Origin: Pteria penguin
Lineage: Eukaryota; Mollusca; Bivalvia; Pterioida; Pteriidae
DNA: 64,000 bases
Direction: 5' to 3'
Assembly (NCBI GenBank): GCA_035048485.1
Contig: CM068589.1
Location: 5,132,229 to 5,196,228 of the forward strand
Below the pieces are notes generated by a model. It was not told the origin of the DNA. It was given only the letters and a program-made list of their open reading frames with translations, and made no database searches. Positions 11,907 through 23,000 of the stretch are shown piece by piece (position 1 is the stretch's first letter; each line of letters opens with the position of its first letter). Made by a program: the position numbers and the translations under genes.

Positions 11907-12431
11907 ATATCTACATTAACCTAGAACTCGAACAACCCCTCTCTCTCTCTTTTGAGGATAAATCTATCGCAAAAGGAAAATTTATTCCCATATATTCAGT
12001 TAAAATGGCAACCTGCCTTTTGAAATAAAGATTGTGTGTAACAATGAAAAGGTATTGGTCCTTAACAAGATAAAATTTGGTTTTGTTTCAATAAGCTTTC
12101 TATTACCGTTTTAATTCTTCAAAGACAAATTATATCTATAAAACTCGGTCATCATAGACCTTTGAAATATCAAAAGTTCATGTTGATATCCTCAAGATTA
12201 TATTAAGTTGAATCTATTCAATTGCAAATGGTATACCTGTCATAACATGCGTTCACAGATAACTCGGATTTTAAAAATCGGTCGACATTGATGGTTTTGA
12301 TATTTTAGATCGATTCTGTATACCAAATCTGTTTTATAAACAATAACGAATTCAAATGCAAAATTAAGAAAGACATAAATCTTACCGTTTACTGAAATTA
12401 GTAAAGTAAGTAATAGTAAAATACGCCCCAT
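947..12431 (-). CDS. Third Ig-domain membrane gene, 5' part (signal peptide and Ig exons)
   Basis: Exon 1 (12431-12386) encodes the signal peptide MGRILLLLTLLISVN and ends in phase 1 at GTAAGA. Exon 2 (1249-947) starts in phase 1 and completes a glycine codon, giving NG then LMIDIRN. It is 303 nt and ends in phase 1 at GTAAGA. The Ig domain has VIC and FSC as the core pair and an ICQTSKEC inner pair. Transmembrane and tail exons should lie beyond the left edge. The 11-kb intron holds a LINE relic, an opposite-strand gene copy and a reverse-transcriptase relic. Joining the two exons is inferred from matching phase and from the same 46-nt signal exon in the gene at 19591-35603; the signal exon could belong to another copy. 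Confidence 0.6.
1553..2060 (+). pseudogene. LINE ORF1 relic: CCHC zinc knuckle plus NADAR domain
   Basis: The zinc knuckle (CSNCLSENHLRYQC) lies at 1553-1594. After a frame change, the NADAR core appears: FSNFSPC, SAEHAYQYSKAM, then after another change near 1800, W-x-x-x-x-K-VMKEIIDAKFNH, LVEAAYDNVWGSGLD and GQNAFGKPL. These match the conserved blocks of the YbiA/NADAR family, whose bacterial members cleave N-glycosidic bonds in riboflavin-pathway intermediates and which is linked to NAD/ADP-ribose metabolism. About 15 codons seem lost at the second break. The third reading frame runs without a stop from NADAR into the endonuclease, so any ORF1/ORF2 boundary stop has been lost or was never there. 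A role in retrotransposition is unknown. Confidence 0.82.
2140..2860 (+). pseudogene. LINE ORF2 relic: EEP (APE-like) endonuclease domain
   Basis: An open stretch carries the ordered endonuclease blocks: SLNCKGL, FLQETHF (catalytic Glu), RGVSILF, NIYAPN, LAGDFNCV (Asp/Asn), KIDYIFIS and MSDHKCLKF (Asp-His). In LINEs this domain nicks target DNA for target-primed reverse transcription. All expected active-site residues are present, unlike the reverse transcriptase behind it. Confidence 0.88.
3430..5280 (+). pseudogene. LINE ORF2 relic: reverse transcriptase fragments and C terminus
   Basis: From 3438 the blocks KSPGFDGTPSEFY, LIHKKGD, GNYRPLSL and FAKRLQKVI are non-LTR reverse-transcriptase motifs. 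After DQSGIFVG (about 3780) the frame jumps to NNWLKY... KIFGKCCIVN-type connection sequence, so the catalytic aspartates are missing. The remainder (4344-4754 and 4948-5280) is C-terminal sequence in shifted frames, ending with a basic segment and TGA. Confidence 0.8.
5281..5575 (+). repeat. 3' untranslated tail of the LINE; type copy of a dispersed repeat
   Basis: Diagnostic segments are GGGCCCGTAAACCGGTTAAC, GACCGTCCTAAGTCGGTATC and TATTGTATAGCTCCATGGTG, ending in GCCAGTAACTCCTCTTTTTT. The same blocks return at 10625-10985, 15890-16050, 28039-28213, 44036-44213, 47823-47884, 48100-48180 and 50473-50690. Confidence 0.85.
5581..6379. other. Non-coding AT-rich stretch
   Basis: It holds an imperfect (TATG)n microsatellite at about 5685-5770 and otherwise nothing recognisable. 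It separates the LINE tail from the plus-strand gene copy. Confidence 0.6.
6389..6800 (+). CDS. Exon 1 of the uncharacterised-family gene copy
   Basis: The exon is open for about 137 codons and ends GGTTCAG/GTAAGA in phase 1. It holds the CPLHR and YPGH elements and an MSYYLM block. Exon 2 completes a glycine and supplies CRKCR. Confidence 0.6.
8553..8775 (+). CDS. Exon 5 of the uncharacterised-family gene copy
   Basis: After TTATACAG, 223 nt encode a Ser-rich start (SSTQALSLSHGSSW) and a helical, charged remainder (LRTLKRKASETVNLIVD), ending in phase 1 at GTAAGA. Confidence 0.55.
9003..9256 (+). pseudogene. Frameshifted exon 6 of the uncharacterised-family gene copy
   Basis: The exon enters in phase 1 after TTTAAG and reads to a TAA at about 9097. 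One frame over, it continues open to the GTAAGA donor. A single lost base near 9095 explains both halves. Confidence 0.6.
9564..10488. other. Gene-poor stretch with a short LINE-like fragment
   Basis: About 35 bases at 9755-9793 resemble the LINE at 4733-4765 (CTTTAATATATAAACAAAAA). The rest is AT-rich with short chance ORFs only. Confidence 0.4.
10489..10610 (+). repeat. Dispersed repeat module 'B'
   Basis: Shares GGACTTTTACGACGGGTGTT and the CCCGGGCACCTG-CACCTC core with the copy at 44818-44950. The core is also related to 13195-13265, 45120-45172, 45376-45430 and the tandem array at 18700-19185. Confidence 0.7.
10625..10985 (-). repeat. 5'-truncated copy of the LINE tail
   Basis: The reverse complement matches 5211-5575, from the end of the ORF2 C-terminal coding part through the 3' end. 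It directly follows, in the same orientation, the reverse-transcriptase relic at 11131-11790. Confidence 0.85.
11131..11790 (-). pseudogene. Reverse-transcriptase C-terminal relic, lineage not assigned
   Basis: An open minus-strand stretch begins NPKFEQFISEIYPPEL and contains FPIVNFPYLDGDVP, YGIYISQLVRFVR, LLTQGYRYHKLRKTF, ending LTNRAVGTI. The same protein occurs at 43600-44032, where the preceding RYLDDILVIDNP motif identifies it as a reverse transcriptase. Here the YLDD segment is replaced by unrelated sequence, so it is 5' truncated. It differs clearly from the LINEs of the window. A Penelope-like or related origin is possible but I cannot confirm it. Confidence 0.75.
11872..11905. repeat. 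Poly(C) tract
   Basis: About 35 consecutive cytosines. Similar short C or G runs occur near 30681, 34157, 35347, 36551, 39702 and 48899. Confidence 0.9.
12386..12431 (-). CDS. Signal-peptide exon of an Ig-family gene
   Basis: The exon encodes Met-Gly-Arg followed by a leucine/isoleucine-rich core, then a phase-1 donor GGTAAG. Length and phase equal those of the exon at 35558-35603. No competing downstream Ig exon lies between it and 1249. Confidence 0.62.
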
Positions 12432-13194
12432 CGTCCTGCTTTGCTCTACTCCAGGTGTTATGTAACGGATAAAAATAATATTAAGTGGAATTCCTTTTAA
12501 AGTGACTCAAGCGGCATGTGGAATTACCTGTACTTTTCATTTACTATAAGGTAACATGGTAACGTCATAAAGCAGTGAATCATTGATGTAAATTCGATTT
12601 TTAGTGCTATATTTAGATTTCCATAAATATAATGTCTTTACTGAGAAAAAAGAAGAAACTGTATGCCTATTGTATCGTACAAGTAAGAAGATATGTTGAA
12701 ATAGAGTTTTTGAAATCCCATAAATTGCAATTCAAAGTTTTTTGCTGTCATTTTCTTGGTATATTGTATACTAAAGAAAATCTGAACATGATCAGTATTA
12801 TATACACTTACTACATATGTCACAATTAACTGACGATAAGTATGATATATTTGAAGTTTATGGCACATTTGCCAGGTGATGTATTATGTTTCTGTTTGAT
12901 TATCCATGTCTTCAACTTCTTCACGCACAATACTGTCTTGGCTCATTTAATTATCGAACAAACAATGTGCTGCCTCTTCAAAACTTTCCTCAATACAGTA
13001 TAATGATATATTTTGGAGATAATATAGTTATAGATTGGAAAAATTTGCCATTAGCCTTCGTAATCTGAAAACTGTACATCTGATGTCCTGACGTGATATA
13101 TTGTTAAAGCGAACAAACCGGGTATGACGGATCTGTTATTCGTCATTCATGTATATACATAGTGCTGAATTGCATTTCTTTCGTCTGTATGTAA

Positions 13195-13265
13195 TGGCAT
13201 TTATGGTGGGTGTCGTTAGCCAAACAGGAGGCGCTCACTCCTCTCGGGCACCTGGTACGTGAATG
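13195..13265 (+). repeat. Diverged module-B fragment
   Basis: Contains GGTGGGTGTCGTTAGCC and ACTCCTCTCGGGCACCTGG, matching the core of the copies at 10489 and 44818 with substitutions. Confidence 0.55.
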
Positions 13266-13910
13266 TGTACTGTGGTACATTGTTGTTAGTGCCAAAGTCA
13301 TGTGACACCAGTTACTATCGCACTTCTCTAAATCACTATGCAATGCCAAGAAACCCAATGGAAACGACTGTGCAGTGCAATAAGGCAATCACTAGCCTGT
13401 AATTCTTAGGGGAAGAAAAAGTTGGAGGATGAATGAAAAAGCAGACATTACAGGACAAGTTCATAAATACATCAAAGTTTCATGATAGGAAAATGTAGAG
13501 AAGAAAGAGGTGTGATTGCGAACATTTCAGAAGATCATAGGTTTAAGATTTGCCGAATAAATGCACTTTGTGTTTGGTAAATAAACCCTCCCCCAGTAAA
13601 CTGCGTAGAAACGCATCTTGACTGAGGTAAGAATGAAAAACATCTAATATCACAGAATGTAATATATGGAAAAAGGCATATGTAAATATATGTATGCCTC
13701 CGTATAATCCAGACACGTGACTTTCTGATTATTATTGGATATTTTGTAGATTTTGTAGACAGACAACAAATTGTAATGCTTATGTATTATTTATTCATAA
13801 AATAGCTATTAAATTGAATGCAGATGGTTCTTAATACCACGTGTATAAAATGTTAGGATAAAGATAGTGAGCAAACTACGTGTTTAACAATAAATGCAGA
13901 AAGTTTTTTT

Positions 13911-13994
13911 AGTTATCATCGACGTTATCACAAACCTCAGTTATCATCGACGTTATCACAAACTTCAGTTATCATCGACGTTATCACAAACTTC
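13911..13994. repeat. Three tandem 28-bp units
   Basis: Units begin AGTTATCATCGACGTTATCA at 13911, 13939 and 13967, near identical. Confidence 0.9.
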
Positions 13995-14661
13995 CTCACG
14001 TTCCAAACACCTCTGCTTTCTCCTTTCAGGAATCTAAAACAAGGAAAATTCGTAATACTTTTGGACATATTGATGTATAACAACTGAGGTAAAAACAAAC
14101 AAACAAACATATTAAACATAAACCGAAATATAGTAGTCATCGTAACAGAATTTATATCAAAATAATGAAGTTGTAGTAAAGTCTAAAGGGATGAATATTT
14201 TCATTACCAACATTATTTTCAACCGGATATTGAATATCGGACATACAGTGGTACTTTGAATGTGATTGAAAAAATCTTTATCAATTTCAAACACGATGTT
14301 TTTTTTTATCTTTACTCCTCCCTGTCTAGTGATTTCACTTTTACTTATTCCCCCCCTTTTTGTGGCTCTCCGTTAAGGAATCATAACTCAGTAGGTGTAG
14401 TAATTCTGTTTAGGGACATATCCTCCTACTTTAGATAAAAGTACCACAATTATAGAGGTGAAATTAACATTAATTATTTATTACTTTCTATTGTTTAATG
14501 TGATTCATTAATTACATCAGTTTCACAATGAATGCATACACAGTAACATTACATCTTTACTCTTAACCGATGTATTATATCAAATATTCTAGATATATTC
14601 AATAATTGTAGTACTGAAAGGAGAACTATAAATGAACGTTTTATTGAGGCATTTTTGTTAC

Positions 14662-15511
14662 CTCGCTTGAGTCTGTACAGAAACATAGATAAAGCAGGAA
14701 TGGTGAGCAGGCATGCGATCATCACACCAATCACGATCAATGTTACATATTGATTATGGTGCGAATTCATTAATTTGTGAGAACAATCCGTAAATCTAAA
14801 GTTTTATTTACTTTTCATGATTAATTCGTTCATCTTCACTCAGGAGTCTCCTAAATATTATCTCAAAACTAATTTCACGGAAGATATAAATGGTTTACAG
14901 TATTATTATATTACAGTAAAATTACGAAAGTATTCTGTTTGATAACAATTAAGTAAACTTGATCAACGTGACCCTATGGTAATATTGTTCCCGTTGTAGT
15001 GCATAAACGAAATTTTATTTATTTCTGGTTAGCAAAATCTATATATTCTTATATATACTGTTAATTACATATATACATATATGTCGCAATCTGTTCGAAA
15101 TAACAATTATGTCCCATTTTTACGAGAATCACTATCAACATCATTTTCCTTTCGTAATAATATTCTTTCTTCTTTAGAGAAAAACGTTGCCACTAACTGT
15201 TTGATTTCAGCTGTATGTTAGACCTTTGAGTTCCCATGATGCAGGGAAATGTTGTGACGTTATTTGATGGCGTCATCTCCATGACAGATAATGTAGCCAT
15301 ATTTCCCTCATATGTAACATATAGATTGGGATATCGATCACTGTACATGGCATACTTTTGCTGTATCTGCATGTTGTTATAGTTGATCCATCCATAACGA
15401 TCTCCAATGCTTTATTTTTTTCATTTTTGCTACTTGATATATGACATACCAGACCGAATGAGACAGTGTGGCAAGACTTTGATGTGATGTCCCGGATGTC
15501 GATTTCAAGTC
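14662..15511 (-). pseudogene. Second Ig-domain membrane gene, partial and frameshifted
   Basis: The Ig exon (15511-15198) starts after TTTAAG in phase 1 with GLEIDIRD and ends at GTTAGT. It carries the family marks: GLVC, CRYSKSMPC, YVTYEGNMATLSV, TTFPC. Its length is 314 nt, one short of 315: the frame breaks near 15342 just after MPCT, so the exon as read stops early. A TM exon follows at 14795-14662 (YVTLIVIGVMIACLLTIPAL, then YRLKR and a GTAACA donor), but its acceptor phase (2) does not match the Ig exon, so an extra exon or decay is likely. I found no signal-peptide exon between 15.5 and 19.5 kb. It may be a pseudogene, or a gene with an assembly error. Confidence 0.6.
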
Positions 15512-15889
15512 CTTAAATATAATATTAAGTGCACACCATGCATTATTTGTTTCTAAATGTACCAAACTGTTATCATTTTGATTCTACTTTCGTTAATATA
15601 CCGTTACAGTCACTTGAATAATCGACTGAATCTTCGTGTGAAAATTCTGGTTCAGAACTCCTGTATTGAATTCTTATCTTAAGTCTGGAATTTGCTATAA
15701 TTTCTCCATTTCTATCTAAATAAGAAGACCCATAACAATATAGGCAGAAAACTTATTTGGACATTACCTTAATTATTACGGAAATAAAAATATATGGGGA
15801 GTATTTACTTCGCTGTCCTCTTATGCAAATCATGATTCATTTTCAAAATAATAGAGGGGAAGAGAAAGGGGAAAGACATCTTACTTTGC

Positions 15890-16050
15890 TGTAGGGCAGA
15901 TGTCACCACGGAGATGAACAATAAGACTTGGTAACAAGTAATGCAATGACATTACAAAAATATTGATTATACGACTGATGCAATACCGATTTAGGACGGT
16001 CAATTGAGTAACAAACGGTAATCAATTGGTGTAGTTAACCGGTTTTCAAA
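15890..16050 (-). repeat. Diverged copy of the LINE tail
   Basis: Contains ACATTACAAAAATATTGATT, CCGATTTAGGACGGTCAATT and GGTGTAGTTAACCGGTT, in the order of the reverse-complemented tail, with many changes. Confidence 0.65.
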
Positions 16051-18699
16051 ATATTTAGCTGTTTGAGACCACATTTACTGGTAATCAATTCGAATTTAAC
16101 TCTTTAAATACTTACATTTTAGGTTTCCACAACTTGATCACTGAAGAGATCATACTCTGTCGAATTTCGTATATATTGAATTAAATAAATATATATATAT
16201 TTATATTCTGACATTTAAAAAAACGAAATCCGTCTTAAAGTTCAACGTAAATAATGGAGTGAATAATCATCTTCATTGACAACAGACCTTGGTTATTACA
16301 TTCTCGTTAGAAAAGAAGGATACTGCCTAGGTATGAAAGGACGTGAACCCGGGAATGTATGGTCCTCAAAGGTTGCTACCAACAGAGTATCAAAGGCTAA
16401 GGGAAAGTGCGACAATTCTGATACAGAATACGTTGAGATTCCAAGACAGCACTCCAAGATTTATGTTGTCTAAAGCAGTCAAACTCAATCCTGTCATTGG
16501 AGCAGTAATGGTTGAGCTTGAAATGCAATGCATGGGGAACGCAAAGCATAGAAAGCCCCCCCCTCCCCCGCGTAATGCATTAATGCATTAAGTGACTTCT
16601 CAATACATATCTTAAAAAGAAGAGAGAACAGCAGCCAGATATGTTTCATCCTGTTGTATCCTTGTCGGAATGTATGAGGTGCTAGATTACACATGTTAGA
16701 TAATAAAGAAAACTCAATTTATCTCAAATGATGTCATTGCATATTGTTACCATATATCACATCGGTCATAGGAATGAGAACATATGTCTTAATAAGGATG
16801 GCGACAGTTGCATATATATTCTATGACTATACAATTTCATGAACTTGTAAGCACATCTTATTATAATATTCGTGTCTGGCAGACTCCCATCCGTCAAACA
16901 TAAGATCGTATGACCAGTCTAGATCATTTAATAATTCAATGACCACAACTCAACTATGGTTATGAGCTGTTCACATTTCTATTATGAGCTGCTCACATTT
17001 CTATTTCCTTTATCCAAAAATTTGCGGTACATTGTACCTTTAGTCCCTTTGGGTTGGCAAAGTCTGTTTAATGGTTAGTCTCAGCTTTTCTGAGTTTTAC
17101 ATTATTTTTTTCTACTATTCAAACTCAGTTAAGGTTCAGTCATTAATATTAATCATAATTTGATATTGACCCAATAAACCTTTGCAGAACGAAAATTAGG
17201 GATCAATACTTTTATTATTGATTTTGTTCCAGCTTAAAAGATACCACATAGGTAGATCGGCTGACATTGATTCTAGGTATTGGTAAGTGCTTTATGGAAA
17301 TTACCGATAAATATAGACCTGTCATTGTATGATCTATATTACTCAAAAATCGAGAGAAAAATCTGCAAAAGAGTTTAGTCTTAATGATAAGAGTAGTATA
17401 GACAGTGACGTTTGTTTACCGGTCTTACAAAGCAGCTACTACGTAGACGCAAAAGGTTTCTATGGAACATTTATGTTGGGTGAAGAATGCTAGCAGGAGA
17501 TGCTTACTACTCTCTAACATCTGGTCTCATACCTGGCTGAAAATATAATCACCGAATTTGCAGTGTATTAACTGAACTTTGAATACCGTATATTTTTTTA
17601 ATCAATACATAAAACACAATCTTTCTAAATCATAGCTCATGCAGTAAATGATATTCTATTTTCCACAATCCAACAACAAATGAAGTAATATCTTATAGAC
17701 TATATAAAGCTTTATTTAATCAACATTATTATAATAGGAATCGCGTCAAAGTTTGAATACTTCTGGCAGATCACAGTTAGTTTATATAGAGACACACATT
17801 GACAATTACATTATTATAGGGTAAGTCTATATACCCAACAATGAACAGATGCACGACAAGCTAAAACAAAGTACAAATTGTGGCAACCACATATTATTTG
17901 AAAAAGCGCCTGTTTCACTTAGATATATCCATACATTTTATAGTTATAATATAAAAATGTGTGTTACAAAAATTCCTTTTAATATACAGCACTTAATGAA
18001 AATACCATTGGTATGACAGAAAACACAATAAAAATGAACAATTCGAACTACACTGAAAGCGTGGAATAGAGTATGTATCTCTACACTGAGTTAATCAGTA
18101 ATTAAGATATCAATATTCATCTAACTTTAACAAATACCGAAATAACTAGAGTTATATTGCTGCATGATTTCTTCTAAGTGTATTATACTAAAAGCATGCA
18201 GTCACCATGAGGAGACAGCAACCATGTAAAACATACAAGACATTTCATTTGATTAAAATCTGTATGTATTAATGCAAAATATATGAGGGACTATATTACA
18301 TATAAAACATTTCACACATGAAACAAGCAGTACCATATATGTATAGAAATGTTCAAGTATATCTTACACATCTTTCCAACAATACCGTCACACAATTTAT
18401 TAAAGTTTTATGTAACTGAAATATCTGTACAGACATATTGTGTATAACTTTTGAAGAGCCACTAGAATCAGGAGATCTAAATCTAATTTCTATAAGGTAC
18501 ATGGTAGTACCGCAATAAAGATTCTTTATTATAATATAAAACTTCATGAGGAAGGTAGATTGGTAAAGGACAGTCCTATAAAGGAAAATAGGAAACTTAC
18601 TAGTGTCATGCGAGTGTGACAGTCAAAATCATGTATCACAGTAGACATTCATGGAATCCTGAAAATCAAAAGCAAGACCAGGTGAACTGGACAGGGAAG
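16051..18699. other. AT-rich stretch, no supported gene
   Basis: I find only short ORFs without splice or homology support. I looked for a 46-nt signal-peptide exon for the second Ig gene and found none. Confidence 0.4.
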
Positions 18700-19185
18700 C
18701 GTTTCCAATCAGCGGTGAGACCAGGTACCTGGGAGGAGTAATCGTCTCCTGTCAGATGTGAGTCAAGATGTCCTAAATGAGTGTCTCTTGTCAGATGTGA
18801 GACCAGATGTCTTGGAGGTGTAAGCCTCTCCTGTCAGATGTGATACCGAATGCCCTGGAGGAGTAAACGTCACCTGTAAGAGGCAAGACCAGATGCCAAG
18901 AAGAACTAATCATCTCCTGTTAGAGGCATGACCCTGTCAGAGGTTAGACTAGGTACCTGGGAGGAGTGTCTCCTGTCAGAGGTAAGACAAGGTACCTGGA
19001 GGAGTGTCTCCTGTCAGAGGTGAGACCAGGTACCTGGAAGGAGTATCTCCTGTCAGATAGGAGACCAAATGCCCCGGAGGAGTAAGCATCGCCTGTCAGA
19101 GGTATGACCCTGTCAGAGGTGACACCTGGTGCTTGGGTAGGAGTAAGCTTCTCCTGTCAAGGGTGGAGCCAGGTACTGGGGGAGT
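18700..19185. repeat. Tandem array of module-B core, about 40-bp unit
   Basis: About a dozen imperfect units of 39-43 bp of the type GTGAGACCAGGTACCTGGGA followed by GGAGTA and TCTCCTGTCAGA. The core is the same module found singly at 10.5, 13.2, 44.8, 45.1 and 45.4 kb. Confidence 0.85.
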
Positions 19186-19590
19186 AGTAACATCACTCCT
19201 CTGGCTGATTAAATCCAGCAAACTTGTCACAAATCGATCATCATGCTATATACATGTTACTTAAAATTGAAAGGTGTTACACAATTTAGGATATATAACA
19301 ATCTAAACATACAGGTAAGTCTAAACATAACAGCAAATCTAAACATAAGCTGAATAGAACTATTGTTAACAAATATAATAAAGCAATGAAAGCACCTTTA
19401 ACCAATAGACTGGCTAAGTCATATAATGAAATCCACAAATGCGTACTCTCTATATATGCAAATCTATAAAATACCATAATATAATAATTTTGATATGAGA
19501 TATGCATTAAGTTGATGAAAATGTATTATGCATTGCATTTGATGTATAAGCACAGTCTGTAGACTCTGAAGTCATATTCTAATGTAAACA

Positions 19591-19651
19591 TCATTTCTTT
19601 GAGTTCAGGAGTGGGTCAGTGCTTTCTGATGGTTTACGTGCCTCCACAAAT
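19591..19651 (-). CDS. Exon 7 of the 266-residue Ig protein: C terminus and stop
   Basis: After ATTATAG, the phase-2 exon encodes FVEARKPSESTDPLLNSKK and TGA. The preceding intron end is a TAA/TTA microsatellite. I see no clear poly(A) signal immediately downstream. Confidence 0.5.
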
Positions 19652-19791
19652 CTATAATAATAATCACAATACTACTACTACTAATAAAAATAGTAATAAT
19701 GATAACAATGAAAATAATTTCTAAAAATATAATAATTATAATAACAATAATGTTGATGATGATGATAATAATAATAATAATAATAATAATG

Positions 19792-19836
<45 letters not shown>

Positions 19837-19940
19837 ACAATAATAATATTAATAATCATAAGATTAAAAAATGATAATAATAGTTATAATGATAATTATA
19901 AAAAGAATAATGACAATAATAATAATAATAATTAAAAAAA

Positions 19941-20009
<69 letters not shown>

Positions 20010-23000
20010 TAATAATAATAATAAACGGTCAATCAATAATCACGTTCTTGCGTACTGACAATCATGCAATCATACAATATGTAATATCTAATCATTTAGA
20101 TGTGACTTACTTTTCCAAATATTCTTTTGCTTTTTCTTTCTTTTCACTGTCAACTGTTAAGATATGGAAAAATGGATAATGATGTCATATTGATAGACGT
20201 TTTAAACACTGAGTCAGTTGTCTAACATTATCTTAATCAGCTTCACTATATACACCATGAACTGGGTCAGTTATCTTACACTATATACATGAACTTAACT
20301 ATATACACCATGAACTGTGTCAGTTGTCTTACATTATATAAATCAGCTTAAATATATACACCATGAACTGTGTCAGTTGTCTTACATTATATAAGTCAGT
20401 TTAACTATATACACCATGAACTGTGTCAGTTGTCTTACATTATATAAATCAGCTTAAATATATACACCATGAACTGTGTCAGTTGTCTTACATTATATAA
20501 GTCAGTTTAACTATATACATCATGAACTGTGTCAGTTGTCTTACATTATATAAGTCAGTTTAACTATAGAAACCATGAACTGTGTCAGTTGTCTTACATT
20601 ATATAAGTCAGTTTAAATATATACACCATGAACTGTGTCAGTTGTCTTACATTATATAAGTCAGTTTAACTATATACATCATGAACTGTGTCAGTTGTCT
20701 TACATTATATAAGTCAGTTTAACTATATACACCATGAACTATGTCAGTTGTCTTACATTATATAAGTCAGCTTAACTAAATATATCATGAACAGAGTTAG
20801 TTGTCTTACATTATATAAGTCAGTTTAACTATATACACCGTGAATTGTGTCAGTTGTCTTACATTATATAAATCAGCTTAACTATATACACCATGAACTG
20901 AGTCACCTGTCTTACATTATATAAATCAGCTTCAATATATACACCATGAACTGTGTCAGTTGTCTTACATTATATACATCAGCTTAACTATGAACTGTGT
21001 CAGTTGTCTTATATCATATAAATGAGCTTCACTATATACACCATGAACTGTGTCAGCTGTCTTATAACATATAAAGCAGCTTCACTATATACACCATGAA
21101 TTGTGTCAGTTGTCTTACATCATATAAATCACCTTAACTATTTACACCATGAACTGTGTCAGTTGTCTTACATCATATAAATCAACTTCACTATATACAC
21201 CATGAACTGTGTCAGTTGTCTTACATTATATAAATCAGCTTCACTATATCCACCATGAACTGTGTCAGTTGTCTTACATCATATAAATCAACTTCACTAT
21301 ATACACCATGAACTGTGTCAGTTGTCTTACATTATATAAATCAGCTTAACTATTTACACCATGAACTGGGTCAGTTGTCTTACGTTATATAAATCAACTT
21401 TACTATATACACCATGAACTGTGTCAGTTGTCTTATATCATATAAATCAGCTTAACTATTTACACCATGAACTGTGTCAGTTGTCTTACGTCATATAAAT
21501 CAGCTTCACTATATACACCATAAAATGAGTCAGTTGTCTTACATTCTATAAGTCAGTTGAACTATATACACCATGAACTGTGTCAGTTGTCCTACATTAT
21601 ATAAATCAGCTTAAATATATACACCATGAACTGTGTCAGTTTTCTTACATTTTATAAGTCAGTTTAACTATAGACACCATGAACTGTGTCAGTTGTCTTA
21701 CATTATATAAGTCAGTTTAACTATAGACACCATGAACTGTGTCAGTTTTCTTACATTATATAAGTCAGTTTAACTATATACACCATGAATTGTGTCAGTT
21801 GTCTTACATTATATAAATCAACTCAAGTATATACACCATGAGCTGTGTCATTATATTGATAAGCTGAAGTATATACACCATGAACTGGGTCAAGTGTCTT
21901 ACATTATATAAATCAGCTTCACTATATACACCATGACCTGAGTCACCTTTCTAACATTATTTTGATAAGCTGAAGCATATACACCATGAACTGGGTCAGG
22001 TCTCTTACGTTATATTAATAATCTGAAATATATACACCATGCACTGTATCAGGTGTCTTACATTATATTGATAAGCTGAAGTATATACACCATGAACTGG
22101 GTCAGGTGTCTTACATTATATTGATAAGCTGAAGTATATACACCATGAACTGGGTCAGGTGTCTTACATTATATTGATAAGCTGAAGTATATACACCATG
22201 AACTGGGTCAGGTGTCTTACATTATATAAGTCAGTTTAAATATATACACCATGAACTGTGTCAGTTGTCTTACATTATATAAGTCAGTTTAACTATATAC
22301 ACCGTGAATTGTGTCAGTTGTCTTACATTATATAAATCAGCTTAACTATATACACCATGAACTGAGTCACCTGTCTTACATTATATAAGTCAGTTTAACT
22401 ATATACATCATGAACTATGTCAGTTGTCTTACATTATATAAGTCAGCTTAACTAAATATATCATGAACAGAGTTAGTTGTCCTACATTATATAAGTCAGT
22501 TTAACTATATACACCATGACGTGGGTGAGTTCTTACATTATATAAATCGACTTAAGTATATACAGCATGAACTGTGTCAGTTGTCTTATATCATATATAG
22601 CAGCTTCACTATATACACCATGAACTGTGTCAGTTGTCTTAAGTTATATAAATCAATTTAACTATATACACCATGAACAGTGTCAGTTGTCTTACATTAT
22701 ATATGTCAGCTTAAACATTTACACCATGAACTGTGTCATTTGTCTTACATCATATAAATCAGCTTAACTATTTACACCATGAACTATGTCAGTTGTCTTC
22801 CATTATATAAATCAACTTAACTATATACACCATGAACTGTGTCAGTTGCCTTACATCATATAAATCAGCTTCACTATATACACCATGAAATGAGTCAGTT
22901 GTCTTACATTATATAAGTCAGTTTAACTATATACACCATGAACTGTGTTAGTTGTCCAACATTATATAAGTCAGTTTAACTATATACACCATGAACTATG

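Larger units (their letters stand above)
12432..14661. other. Region between Ig-family exons
   Basis: It holds the diverged module-B fragment at 13195-13265 and a 28-bp triplet at 13911-13994; short ORFs are otherwise not supported. A T-rich acceptor near 14041 could end the second Ig gene's tail, giving a stop two codons after the TM exon, but this is weak. Confidence 0.4.

Noticed and set aside
12632..13068. Overlapping ORFs of 60-76 codons on both strands
   Set aside because: Short, unsupported by splice sites or motifs, and composition typical of AT-rich non-coding DNA.
19605..20179. Ile-rich ORFs over the TAA repeat
   Set aside because: Microsatellite artefacts; only the short segments next to good splice sites (19591-19651 and 20111-20153) were kept as exons.
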